A stretch of 49,697 nucleotides of DNA from Prasinococcaceae sp. CCMP 1430 (taxonomy: Eukaryota > Prasinodermophyta > Palmophyllophyceae > Prasinococcales > Prasinococcaceae). Position 1 is the stretch's first letter, and each line of letters opens with the position of its first letter. The translations under genes and the position numbers were made by a program. The notes under the pieces were generated by a model that saw nothing but the letters and a program-made list of their open reading frames with translations, did no database searches and had not been told where the DNA came from. The stretch is taken from assembly GCA_013416795.1 (NCBI GenBank), contig RQSC01000011.1, forward strand, positions 1 to 49,697, given 5' to 3'. This document shows positions 29,852 through 39,422 of this stretch, in pieces.

Positions 29852-29911
29852 GGCGGCGGGCCGCGCGCGCGCGCGCAAGCGCGAGCGCGCGCGCTCGCGC
29901 TTGTCGGCCGG

Positions 29912-29912
29912 N
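29912..29912. other. Single ambiguous base (N)
   Basis: One N lies between the ABCC-like fragment and the start of the NPC1-like gene and may mark a collapsed or joined assembly edge. Confidence 0.9.
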
Positions 29913-30077
29913 CACCCACACGGCCGCGCCGCCGCCCGCGGCAAACCACGCCCACACGTAGCTCAGCTTGAGGTCACCCTTCTCGCGCGTCTCCTTTGTG
30001 GTCAGCTCCCGCGTCATTTTGCGACCGAGCTTGTCCACACCGCCGGCGGGGGCGGCAGACTTGCCCTTCTCCTCCAC
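29913..30077 (-). pseudogene. Isolated ABCC (MRP-type) transporter linker fragment
   Basis: About 55 residues in an open frame with no ATG at its 5' end. The stretch LTTKETREKGDLKLSYVWAW followed by FAAGGGAAVW resembles the linker between NBD1 and the second transmembrane domain of ABCC transporters, where E-x-REKG and then a helix with AGGG are typical. There is no nucleotide-binding domain (Walker A, LSGGQ) on either side and no acceptor site joining it to the transporter that starts at 29851. It stops at the single ambiguous base at 29912. It is either a gene remnant or a product of misassembly. The family call rests on a short motif. Confidence 0.45.
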
Positions 30078-31677
30078 CTTGACACCGCCAGCGCAGCGCG
30101 GAAGCTTCCGCGCCTGCCGTCATTTCTTTTTCTTTTCCCGCTTGGGCGCTTTCGGACGGTGTGCATCTCCGCAAAGTATATCAAATGATATATATTTGGG
30201 TGATGTTCCGACCTCCGCTAATTACGGATTCGTTTTCGGTAGCGGGACGCGCCGCGAAGCCGCGCGGAGCGAGCCATTCGCGCGCACCCGCCGCGCGCGC
30301 CGCGCGTGCGGACCGTCCTGCGGAATGAGAATGTGAATGTCGATCGGTGAACCCTCGATGCGGATGGGTTAGGGTTTTACCCTAAATCCAATCCCCAGCA
30401 GCGCGGCCATTCTCTTCTGATATCACATCTTCTCCTGCCTTCGGTCGAAGGCGCACATGAATACGCATCCACATCCATTGCGCAGCACTGACCGACCGAC
30501 CGACCGGCGGCGCTGCGTTGGTGTGTCACCGTGTGTTGTGTGGCGCCTGGCCCTTCTGGAGCGGGTTGACTGCAGGACGAAAACGTTGGCGGCGGCGTGC
30601 ACAACCGTACGTGTGTGGACGTGCCCGCCGCTCGGTATGTCGCGTCGTGTCGGCATCATCGTCTGTCGATGGCCCGGGTGGCCTCGATCGGCGCGATCGA
30701 AACGCCCCACAGGAAAAACGGGCGGGAGGCGAGCGCGCAGCGAGGGCCGGCGCGCGCACGCACGTGTGCGCCGGGAGGACCGCGAGGCGGGGGGTGTGCC
30801 GCGGCCTTCGCGGCCGGCAGCTACCAGCCAGTGCCGGGTCCCGGGCCAGGGAGCGCGACGCGCACGCCCTCGCTCGTGCCTGGCTGCGCCTTCCTCTCCT
30901 GCTCCGCCGCCTCCCTCCCCCTCGCCGCCTCCCCGCACGCCCCTCCCCCGCGCAGTTTGCGGCGCCGCGCGGTTGCGCAGCGCATGGCGCGCGCGCGCCG
31001 CCGAATTGTTCCGCCGCGCCCGCCGGGCGGTCCCACTGCGCACCGCCGCTGGCTCGGTCCGGGCGCGCCCGGTTGGCGCTCGCTTGCTTTGGCCCCTCGC
31101 CCTCTCCATCTCACCCCCGCTCTGCCTCGGGCCATCGCGGCTCATCCCTGCTTCATGCCGCGGCCGAAGACGGGGCGCTCGATCGAGACGTACCGATGCA
31201 GCCGCTCGCCTTCGCCAGCAGGACACGCGGGGTGGGTGTGGGTGCCCGCCAGCGCCACCCGAAGGCTGTGGACGCATGGCACTGTCACGCGCCAGTCGAC
31301 GCCCCTCCCTCGCCGGGCTCTCTGCACCTAGCTCGCTTCAGTTGGAGAGAGACTGTTCGAGGCAGGCCTTCGTTCGAGTTGCTCCCATTCGTCCATCCGA
31401 CGCGCTGCGCATTTCCGCGCTGCCCCTCCGTGCTGCTGCTAGAGCTCGCCAATGCTGCTGCCACCACTGCTGCTGCCGCCACCCCCAGGCAGGCACAGCT
31501 GGCATCTGCGCAGCGCTTCCGCGGTGCGCCGCGCCGCCGCGGCGGTGCCGATTCTTCCCCGCGGGCGGCGCGCGCCCGGCGGAGATCGGCGATTCTACTC
31601 CGTGTTTTGCGCCGGCGGCGTCGGCGGGACTGGTCGGCGCGAGCTCGGGCGCCCGGGCCCCGGCGCTCCTCGGCGGG
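30078..31677. other. Long intergenic or 5' region left of the assembly gap
   Basis: No gene is recognised, although open frames run through it. An AT-rich patch (30175-30235, with ATATCAAATGATATATATTT) and an inverted telomere-like motif (30369-30385) lie on the left. A signal-peptide-like start with Leu/Pro residues (ATG at 31452) lies close to the gap but in a different frame from the kinase after the gap, so I cannot tell whether the kinase 5' end is here. Confidence 0.35.
30369..30385. repeat. Inverted telomere-like hexamers
   Basis: TTAGGG and CCCTAA flank a TTTTA loop. It could be an internal telomere remnant or a telo-box-like promoter element. Confidence 0.5.
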
Positions 31678-31947
31678 NNNNNNNNNNNNNNNNNNNNNNN
31701 NNNNNNNNNNNNNNNNNNNNNNNNNNNNNNNNNNNNNNNNNNNNNNNNNNNNNNNNNNNNNNNNNNNNNNNNNNNNNNNNNNNNNNNNNNNNNNNNNNNN
31801 NNNNNNNNNNNNNNNNNNNNNNNNNNNNNNNNNNNNNNNNNNNNNNNNNNNNNNNNNNNNNNNNNNNNNNNNNNNNNNNNNNNNNNNNNNNNNNNNNNNN
31901 NNNNNNNNNNNNNNNNNNNNNNNNNNNNNNNNNNNNNNNNNNNNNNN
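31678..31947. other. Assembly gap (270 N)
   Basis: A run of 270 Ns inside or just 5' of the kinase gene. The size may be an estimate, so reading frames should not be carried across it. Confidence 1.
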
Positions 31948-34900
31948 CAGCAGGGCGGCGCGGCGGGCGCTGCTAATACTAGCGGCGGTGGTTTCGCCGG
32001 CGGGGCGGCGCCGCTTGCGCCGGCGCCGCCCGCGCCGGGAGGGGCCAGCGGCGGCAACGCGTCGGGCTCTGCGCCGCAGTCGTTCGAAAAGCCGGACGTG
32101 TTGCCCTTCCAGACGCGCGCGCCGAACGCGGGCGCGGCGGGCGGCGGCAGCCAAGGAGCCAATGGCACGGGCGCGAGCGCGAACGGCGGCGGCAGCAGCA
32201 ACGGCAGCGGTGCGACAGTGGGGACCGAGGCAGGCAATAATAGCAGCAGCGATGGTGGTGGCTCTACCAGCAGCGCCGGGGGCGAAACGGAAGGAGGCGC
32301 ACAGATCGCGCAGGTGGACGATGTGCCGTCCGAAACACTGCCCGAGGGCAGCTTTCCGCTGTCCGTGGAAAACCCCGGCGTCGACTGCGATGGCTTCGTC
32401 TTCGCCGAGCAATTCGTGCTCTCGCGCGTCGGGGACGGCGTGTGTGACTTCAACGACACCTTCGCCGACGACGATCCCCTGGCCTTCCCATTTAGGGAGC
32501 TCAACCCCAAGCTCACGCCCAACCTGAACTGCTCCAAGTTTGCCTTCGACGGGGGCGACTGCGAGGGCGTGTGCAACGAAATTTCGCCGGGCCAGACTGG
32601 CACCGGCGCCGGCGCGCTGAGCACCTGCGCCTACACGTGCCTCTTCTCCCCGGTGATTGCCACCTGCTGCCTGTTGGGCACGGCAAGGTGCGACGGCAAG
32701 TGCGACCTCAGGCGTGCGTGCGACGCCCCGACCTTGGCGCCCACGCCAGAGCCCACGAACCAGCCAACGGCTGCGCCGACGGCCTTTCCCACGGTGCCAG
32801 CGACGTCCTCGCCCACGGGGTCGCCGGTCGTCGCCCTGGAGTACACCATGATCTTCGACCAGCTTCAGCAGGCGGAGTTCCAGGGCGCCGGCTTCGACCA
32901 GCAAGGCTTTCGCGGGCGGTACCAGTTTTGGACGTCGCAGGCCGCGGGGGTGCTGCGTGTCAATGTGCCTTTCGACGCACTGGAGGTCTCCTTCCCACCG
33001 GACGGGAGCGCGACCAATGTGGAGACGCTGGTCTACTTCGGGGACGAGTCGAACAATGAGACGGTCTTCCAGGCCCAGGCCTTCGACCGCCTCGTGAGGA
33101 CGAACGCGCCGGCGATCTTCCAAACTGCCGACTTCTTCGCGGGCTTCGGCACCCCCGTGGCGTCCGACGTCGCCCCCCGCGGCTTCGAGTCCACGCTGCC
33201 GCCGCCGCCGCCGCCTGCGGTCACGGAGGCCCCCGTCGCGACGCCGCTCTCCTCGCCCGACGTCGGCGTCGCGCCTCAGCCGCCTCCACCGCCCATGCTC
33301 GAGGAGGGGGGCGACCGCAACGATGGCGGCGGTGCGAGCGTGGGAGCCATCGCGGGTGGGGTGGTGGGCGGGGTCGTCTTTCTGGGCGTCGTCGCCGCGT
33401 TGTTCGCCGTAGTGGTCAGGCGGGAGCGCAGGCGGCGCCGCAACTCGGCTGGGAAGCTCACCCGACTGCCCTCGACCTCTGCGAACGGCACGTCTCCCCA
33501 AAACGGCGGTGGCGGGACTGGCATTCCCAAGGGAGCCATCCCGACGGCGCTGTACTCAAACGCCGGCTACCGTGAGAAAGACTGGTCCATTCCCTGGGCT
33601 GAGCTGGAGCTGGGCAACCGGATTCTCGGCAAGGGTGCCTTTGGAAAGGTCGTGGCGGGCCGCTGGAAAACTAAAGGAACGAAGGTGGCTATCAAATTCC
33701 TGACAGCGCTCGAGGAGCGGTGCCAGGAGCTGCGAGCGCTCGCGCTCGACGCGCAGGAGCAGGCTCAGCAGCAGGCGGCCAATGGGAGCAGCCTCGCAGG
33801 CGGCGCAGCGCCAATGGGGGTCGGGGTCGCGGTGGCCGCGCGAGTTAACAAGCTGGATGAAGAGGCGGTTCGCTCGACGGGCGCTTCGGGCGAGTCACAC
33901 GCGGCATCGCAGGGCACCACGGTGGGCAGCGGCGGGCCGGTGGACGTGGCGATTCGCAGCGTCGACGACGCCCATTTGAGCGAGGTCATCGTGCTCACAA
34001 CGCCGGGCGGTTACACGGTAGGCGGCGCGTCCGAGCTCGGCGAGGGCGAAGCCAGGAGGGACGAGGTTGAGAGCAGCCGTGGGTCGAGAGACAGCCACGA
34101 AGACCGGGGTGATGGTGCGTCCCTGGTTGGACCGTCCGACTCTGCTGCCGCGGTCACCACAAGCAGCGCGCGAGGGGAGGAGGCCACAGGCGAGAGGGCA
34201 GGAGAAGAGGAGGAGCGAGGGGACGACGAAGGCGCCTTCGAGGACTTGGTGTCTCCCGAACAGGTGACGCAGCTTGAGGCGGAGTGCAGGCAGGAAATAG
34301 CGACGTTCGAAGCCGAGATGGACATGCTCTTTCAGGTGAGACATCCGAACATCGTCCTGCTGCTGGGCGCGTGCATCGAGGAGGGCCACGCGGCCATGGT
34401 GATGGAGCTCTGCCAGACGAATCTGGAGACCTTGCTGCACAAGACCAACAAGCCCCTGGACCGGCGCCAGCGCTTCAACATGGCCATCGGCACAGCGAGC
34501 GGCATGACCTATCTGCACGCGCAGACGCCTAAGATTCTGCACAGGGATCTGAAACCTGCGAATCTGCTGCTGAGCCGCTCGGGCGATGTTCGCATTTGCG
34601 ATTTCCACCTGTCGCGGAAGATCGAGCAGAGCGTGGTGGTCGCGAGCGCGGTGGGGACTCCGGGCTATATGGCACCGGAGGTGCTCGCCAACCAGCCTTA
34701 CAACGAGAAGGCCGACGTGTGGGGCTTCGGGCTGTGCCTCTTCGAGCTCTTCACGCGCCAGCGCCCGTACGGGGACTACGAGAACCAGGTCGCGCTCATG
34801 AACCAGGTGATCCAGTACGGCGTCCACCCGCGGATGCCGGAGCCCGAGGACGCCTTCGACGCGGACATCGAGACGCTCTACGAGGATTGCATGCACCTGT

Positions 34901-35535
34901 GCCCGGCGGAGCGGCCGTCATTCGGGGAGATCTCCTCGCGTCTGCTAGGGATCGAAGAGCGCCACGCCGAGCTCCTGCGCAGAAGCAGCAGCGCCACGCT
35001 GTCTGCCGCCAAGTCCAAGACTTCGAGCAAGTCCCAGTCCGACCCCGAGTCCGGCGTCCGCGCGAGCGCCTCTGGTGGGAACGATGGCGAGGATGCCCCT
35101 TCACCGCCCGCCACGCCGCACGAGGGGGGTGAAGGGCCTCCAGCTCGGAAGGCGTCGCCCGACGACTCACCTGTCGACGGCTCGCAGAGCCCAACGGGGG
35201 GCCCGATGCCTCAAACCTCGCCAAAGCTAGCAGCGAGCGCGGCTGCGAACGCCGTTGTCCACCGACGCACGTCCAGCGGCGGCGGCGATGTCGGATGCTC
35301 CCCACATGCGCGGTCATCGCAGGTGCCGAACGGCGCTGTCGACGTCCCTGTTGGTGAGCCTGTCATCGCTGTGGAAGCATCCCCGGCGACGCCTGATAGC
35401 GATAGCGGGGGACCCAGCTCGCAGACACTGCTGCGACCGCTTCGCTTCTGGGAAAAGAGCGGCGATGGCCACGGGGTGGTGGATGAGCCGCAGATCCACC
35501 GTGTCGGGACACAACGTCTCGGCACGTTCCCCTAG
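31948..35535 (+). CDS. Receptor-like TKL protein kinase, 5' end in gap
   Basis: Partial: 1195 residues follow the gap. Numbering from 31948: a low-complexity Gly/Ala/Ser/Asn region (1-110); a Notch LNR-like Cys motif (GDGVCDF, then NCSKFAFDGGDC, about 145-208); a PT-rich stalk (about 257-285); an extracellular domain of unknown type; a transmembrane helix (about 465-490) followed by RRERRRRR; then a TKL kinase domain. The glycine loop GKGAFGKV starts at about 561 and VAIKF carries the Lys. About 190 residues, rich in Ser/Glu, are inserted between strand beta-3 and helix C. Catalytic HRDLKPAN is intact (about 34540). The metal-binding DFG is DFH (34600-34608). APE is present (GTPGYMAPE). A long disordered tail follows. 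Most likely a surface receptor kinase, active or pseudoactive. Confidence 0.88.
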   Translation, partial: QQGGAAGAANTSGGGFAGGAAPLAPAPPAPGGASGGNASGSAPQSFEKPDVLPFQTRAPNAGAAGGGSQGANGTGASANGGGSSNGSGATVGTEAGNNSSSDGGGSTSSAGGETEGGAQIAQVDDVPSETLPEGSFPLSVENPGVDCDGFVFAEQFVLSRVGDGVCDFNDTFADDDPLAFPFRELNPKLTPNLNCSKFAFDGGDCEGVCNEISPGQTGTGAGALSTCAYTCLFSPVIATCCLLGTARCDGKCDLRRACDAPTLAPTPEPTNQPTAAPTAFPTVPATSSPTGSPVVALEYTMIFDQLQQAEFQGAGFDQQGFRGRYQFWTSQAAGVLRVNVPFDALEVSFPPDGSATNVETLVYFGDESNNETVFQAQAFDRLVRTNAPAIFQTADFFAGFGTPVASDVAPRGFESTLPPPPPPAVTEAPVATPLSSPDVGVAPQPPPPPMLEEGGDRNDGGGASVGAIAGGVVGGVVFLGVVAALFAVVVRRERRRRRNSAGKLTRLPSTSANGTSPQNGGGGTGIPKGAIPTALYSNAGYREKDWSIPWAELELGNRILGKGAFGKVVAGRWKTKGTKVAIKFLTALEERCQELRALALDAQEQAQQQAANGSSLAGGAAPMGVGVAVAARVNKLDEEAVRSTGASGESHAASQGTTVGSGGPVDVAIRSVDDAHLSEVIVLTTPGGYTVGGASELGEGEARRDEVESSRGSRDSHEDRGDGASLVGPSDSAAAVTTSSARGEEATGERAGEEEERGDDEGAFEDLVSPEQVTQLEAECRQEIATFEAEMDMLFQVRHPNIVLLLGACIEEGHAAMVMELCQTNLETLLHKTNKPLDRRQRFNMAIGTASGMTYLHAQTPKILHRDLKPANLLLSRSGDVRICDFHLSRKIEQSVVVASAVGTPGYMAPEVLANQPYNEKADVWGFGLCLFELFTRQRPYGDYENQVALMNQVIQYGVHPRMPEPEDAFDADIETLYEDCMHLCPAERPSFGEISSRLLGIEERHAELLRRSSSATLSAAKSKTSSKSQSDPESGVRASASGGNDGEDAPSPPATPHEGGEGPPARKASPDDSPVDGSQSPTGGPMPQTSPKLAASAAANAVVHRRTSSGGGDVGCSPHARSSQVPNGAVDVPVGEPVIAVEASPATPDSDSGGPSSQTLLRPLRFWEKSGDGHGVVDEPQIHRVGTQRLGTFP

Positions 35536-35933
35536 CCAAGCAATGTAACGACTTCGTTGATCAGACCGGAAAAGCGGTCCTCACATTCTCGTGACTCTTG
35601 ATTAGGGTTTTGTTTTAGAGGGTTTATGCCTTATCTCGTTCTGCTTCGTAGATCTCTGCCCATCAAAACACAGGCGAGCGCGCGCGTGCAGAAGCCGCCG
35701 CCGGCGCGCGCGCACGACACACCGCGCGCGCGGGCCGGCGGCCGATGGCGCGCGTGCATCGACACTCGCGTTGCGATCGCGGGTTATGGCATACGCGGCG
35801 GTGGCGAGCATCCGCGCGGCGCACGCACCTGCGCGGCGGCGGCGACAGCGGCGGCCGAGTGCGTGCGAGCGTCCGTTAGCCTGGCGAGTGCGCGCGAGGC
35901 ACTGCACCGAGGCGTTCAAGCCAGCCAGCCGCC
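35536..35933. promoter_or_regulatory. Kinase 3' end and NEMF promoter
   Basis: 398 bases. It holds TTAGGGTTTT (35602-35611), a telo-box-like motif, in an AT-rich patch, then GC-rich 5' UTR up to the NEMF ATG. No gene recognised. Confidence 0.45.
35544..35548 (+). terminator. Candidate poly(A) signal TGTAA (kinase)
   Basis: TGTAA begins 9 bases after the kinase stop. Confidence 0.35.
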
Positions 35934-38900
35934 ATGGTGAAGATGCGAATGACCGCCGCCGACGTGGCTGCGCAGGTGGCTTGCCTGCAGCGGCTGGTTG
36001 GCTTTCGCCTCGCGAATGTGTACGACCTCGATAGCACGACCTACGTTTTCAAGCTCAGCAAGTCGGGCGGCGCGAGCGAGAGCGGCGAGGCGGAGAAGGC
36101 GCTGCTGCTGTGCGAGTCTGGCGTGCGCCTGCACACCACAGCGTACGCGCGCGAAAAGGCAGACACGCCCTCAAACATCACGCTGAAGCTGCGCAAGCAC
36201 ATCCGAACGCGGCGGCTCGAGTCTGTGCGGCAGGTCGGCGCGGACCGCATCGTGCAGCTCACCTTTTCACGGGGCGAGGGCGAGCACCACGTGTTCATCG
36301 AGCTGTACGCGCAGGGCAACCTCGTGCTGTGCGATCGTGAGATGAACGTGCTGACGCTCCTGCGCAGCCACAGGGACGACGCGCGCGGCCTTGCAATCAT
36401 GCCAAACCACCCGTATCCGCTCGAGCACTTCCGGCCGCGCTCCAAGGCGACGGCCACTGCGCTGCGCGAGGCGCTCGAGGCGTGCAACTTCAAGGACACC
36501 CTCAAACAAGCGCTGCTCGCACATTACGCGGGTGGGCTGGGCCCACAGCTTGCCGAGCACGCCGTCGTGCGCGCAGGTATGGATCCCGGTGCGAACGCCA
36601 AACAAGCGCTTGACAGCATGGACGCCGAGCGGGAGGAGAGGTTGCTGTCGGCGCTGCAGGAAATCGACGCGTTCCTCGACGGCTGTGCGGAGGGCAGCGC
36701 CCCCAAGGGGTACATCACACGTAAGCGGGCCAAGGTGCCAAAGGGCGCTTCCAAGGAGGTGGCCGAGGCGGCCCAGAAACGCGTCATATTTGACGACGTC
36801 GTGCCCATGCTGTACGCGCAGCTCGAGCATGGCGGCGTCGGCGGCGGTGGAGAGGGTGGCGAGAGCGGCACGGGCTCGGACACGTCCGCATTGGAATTCG
36901 ACACGTTCGACGCGGCCATGGACGAATACTTCTCTAAGATCGAGGAGCAGAAGGCCGAAACACAGCGCGCGCAACAGGAGGCCGCCGCGCTCAGCAAACT
37001 GACCAAGGTGCAAAGTGATCAGACAAAGCGCGCCAAGGCTCTCGAGGAGGAGGTCGAGTTGCAGGAACGCAAAGCGCAGCTGATCGAGTACAACCTCGAG
37101 TCGGTCGACGCGGCCATCGCCGCTTGCAACTCTGCACTCGCGGGTGGCATGGACTGGAAGGATCTCGGGCAGCTCATCAAAACTGAGAAAAAGGCGGGTA
37201 ACCCTGTGGCGGGACTCATCCACAGCCTCCAACTCGAGCGCAACGCCATCACGCTCTTGTTGAGGAATACTCTGGACGAGGACGACGAGAGGGACGTGCG
37301 GGTAGAGGTCAGCCTTGACAAGAGCGCGTACGCCAACGCACGCTTGCACTTCAGCACGCGAAAGAAGCGCGCAGAGAAGCAGCAGAAAACGCTCGACGCG
37401 CAGGGCACCGCGCTCGCCGCCGCTGAGCGCAAGATGGAACAACAATTGCAAAAGGTCAAGACCGTGTCGGCCATCCAGAAGGCGCGAAAGGTGCACTGGT
37501 TCGAGAAGTTCCACTGGTTTGTCAGCAGCGAGAACTATCTGGTCATCGCGGGCCGCGATGCGCAGCAGAACGAGCTGATTGTGAAGCGCTACCTCAAGGG
37601 CGCAAACCTGTACGTGCACGCGGACCTCCATGGCGCTGCGAGCTGCGTGGTCGTGAATCCCTCGCACGATGGGAGCACTCCCGTGCCGCCGCTCACTCTG
37701 CAACAGGCGGGCACCTTCTGCGTGTGCCGCTCGAAAGCGTGGGATTCGCGCGTGGTGACGTCTGCGTGGTGGGTGTACGGCGACCAGGTCTCAAAGACTG
37801 CGCCCAGTGGCGAGTATCTCACCACAGGATCGTTCATGATTCGAGGAAAGAAGAACTTCTTGCCACCTGCCCAGCTTGTGATGGGATTCACCTTCGTGTT
37901 CAGGCTCGACGAGTCCTCCCTTGCGGCGCATCTGGGCGAACGCGCACCACGTGGCGCCGAGAGCGACGCCGGTGGCGCTGGCCTCTCTGCCAGCGCGCAC
38001 TCTGCACTACTCGATGGACCCGAGGTGACAGACGAAGAGGATGGCAGTGAGGACGACTCTGGCCTTAGCGGATGCGAGCAACAGGACCAGGAGGCCATGC
38101 AACCCTCGGATCGCCATGGGCGCCACGCTCATGACGAGAAGGAGGCAGCGGTAGACGAAGAAACTTCGTCTCATTCAGGCGGAGCTTCCCCGACTGGGGC
38201 CGCCGCCGACGATGACGACGACGATGGCGATGAGGATGATCTCTTCGCTGCAATGGACACGATGCGCCTTACTGGGGGGCGCGGTGGCGATGCAGTCACG
38301 CTCGAGCGCGCCGCCCCTCCCCCATCAGCGGCCATCGCGTCCCAGGGCGCGGGAGACGAAGATTCCAAAGAGAACGATGGCGAGGGCAGTGCCGCGGGCG
38401 ACCTGATGGACGCAGCGGGCGGCGGCAAAAATTGCACCGGCCGCAAGTACATGAGCAAGCGCCAGCGCAAACTCGCGGCGATGGGTATCAGCGAGGAGGA
38501 GGACGCTGCGAGTGCGAAGGAGCGTGCAGCCGCGCTTGAGGAGGCTCGTGCGGCTGAGCGTCGACGCAAGGAGGAGAAAGCCGCGCGCGCGGCGCTTGAT
38601 GCAAACGCGCGCGCCAAAGCTGGAACCGTGCGGGGCAAGAAGTCGAAACTCAAGAAGATGAAGAAGTACGCTGAGCAAGACGAGGAAGACCGGAATCTTG
38701 CCATGGCGGTGCTTGGTTCGGCGGGCATGAGCAAAAAGGAGCGTCAGGCCCAGGCGGCGCGCGAGGCAGCTGAGGCAAAGGCGCGTAAGGAGCGCGAAAA
38801 GGAGGAGCGCAAACGCGCCTACGATCAGAAGCTGAAGGAACTGTCGGGCAGCGCGGCGGACGCCGCCGCTGCTTCCGCTCCTGCCGGAAGCCGCGCCGAG

Positions 38901-39371
38901 CGCAAGGCCGCTGCGCGGGCGGAGGCTGAGGCCGAACGCGAGGAGATCGACGCCATCCTCGAGGAGGAGAACATCACCGAGCTCACAGATGCGCAGCGCG
39001 AGCAGGTGAAGGAGATCGACGCTTTCACAGGCGCGGCTACAGAGGACGACGTGCTCCAATACGCGATCCCCATGTGCGCACCGTACTCAGCGCTCGCGAA
39101 CCCAAAGCAGTACAAGTTCCGCGTCAAGCTCACCCCCACGGGCGGTCCGTCCGGGAAGAAGGGCCGCTTGGCTCGCACCGCCGTGGAGGTCTTCTCGCGC
39201 ACGGCCGGGTGCACCGATCGCGAGAAAGAGCTCATGCGCGCCGTACCCGACGTCGAGCTGACGACGCAGATGATCGGCGGCAAGCTGAGCACCCCAGGCC
39301 TGCAGCAAGTGAAGCAAAACCAGAAGGCCACCAGGAAGAACGCCGCGAAAGCATCGCGCGGACGGGCGTGA
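35934..39371 (+). CDS. NEMF: NEMF/Rqc2 (Tae2) ribosome quality-control factor
   Basis: Binds 60S subunits with stalled peptidyl-tRNA, recruits the Listerin ligase and adds C-terminal Ala (and Thr) tails. The protein is 1145 aa. The N-terminal NFACT domain starts at MTAADVAAQV with Asp10, and Asp104-Arg105 (VGADRIV) matches the yeast Asp98-Arg99 pair needed for tailing. A coiled coil lies around 330-400, and NFACT-R around 515-640 (VHWFEKFHWFVSSENYLVIA, then YLKGANLYVHADLHGA). A low-complexity acidic and then basic, Lys-rich middle follows (about 690-1020), and NFACT-C lies at about 1028-1110 (QYAIPMCAPYSALA, KYKFRVKLTP-like). The ATG at 35934 is in GCCATGG context and agrees with the family start. 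No intron. Confidence 0.95.
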   Translation: MVKMRMTAADVAAQVACLQRLVGFRLANVYDLDSTTYVFKLSKSGGASESGEAEKALLLCESGVRLHTTAYAREKADTPSNITLKLRKHIRTRRLESVRQVGADRIVQLTFSRGEGEHHVFIELYAQGNLVLCDREMNVLTLLRSHRDDARGLAIMPNHPYPLEHFRPRSKATATALREALEACNFKDTLKQALLAHYAGGLGPQLAEHAVVRAGMDPGANAKQALDSMDAEREERLLSALQEIDAFLDGCAEGSAPKGYITRKRAKVPKGASKEVAEAAQKRVIFDDVVPMLYAQLEHGGVGGGGEGGESGTGSDTSALEFDTFDAAMDEYFSKIEEQKAETQRAQQEAAALSKLTKVQSDQTKRAKALEEEVELQERKAQLIEYNLESVDAAIAACNSALAGGMDWKDLGQLIKTEKKAGNPVAGLIHSLQLERNAITLLLRNTLDEDDERDVRVEVSLDKSAYANARLHFSTRKKRAEKQQKTLDAQGTALAAAERKMEQQLQKVKTVSAIQKARKVHWFEKFHWFVSSENYLVIAGRDAQQNELIVKRYLKGANLYVHADLHGAASCVVVNPSHDGSTPVPPLTLQQAGTFCVCRSKAWDSRVVTSAWWVYGDQVSKTAPSGEYLTTGSFMIRGKKNFLPPAQLVMGFTFVFRLDESSLAAHLGERAPRGAESDAGGAGLSASAHSALLDGPEVTDEEDGSEDDSGLSGCEQQDQEAMQPSDRHGRHAHDEKEAAVDEETSSHSGGASPTGAAADDDDDDGDEDDLFAAMDTMRLTGGRGGDAVTLERAAPPPSAAIASQGAGDEDSKENDGEGSAAGDLMDAAGGGKNCTGRKYMSKRQRKLAAMGISEEEDAASAKERAAALEEARAAERRRKEEKAARAALDANARAKAGTVRGKKSKLKKMKKYAEQDEEDRNLAMAVLGSAGMSKKERQAQAAREAAEAKARKEREKEERKRAYDQKLKELSGSAADAAAASAPAGSRAERKAAARAEAEAEREEIDAILEEENITELTDAQREQVKEIDAFTGAATEDDVLQYAIPMCAPYSALANPKQYKFRVKLTPTGGPSGKKGRLARTAVEVFSRTAGCTDREKELMRAVPDVELTTQMIGGKLSTPGLQQVKQNQKATRKNAAKASRGRA

Positions 39372-39422
39372 TGTGTGCACGATTTTTAATAATGATTGAT
39401 TAATGTTTCTGTATGGAATGGG

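Noticed and set aside
30457-31677. Kinase coding sequence left of the gap
   Set aside because: The open frame shows no signal peptide or domain in frame with the kinase, and frame cannot be carried across a gap of uncertain size.
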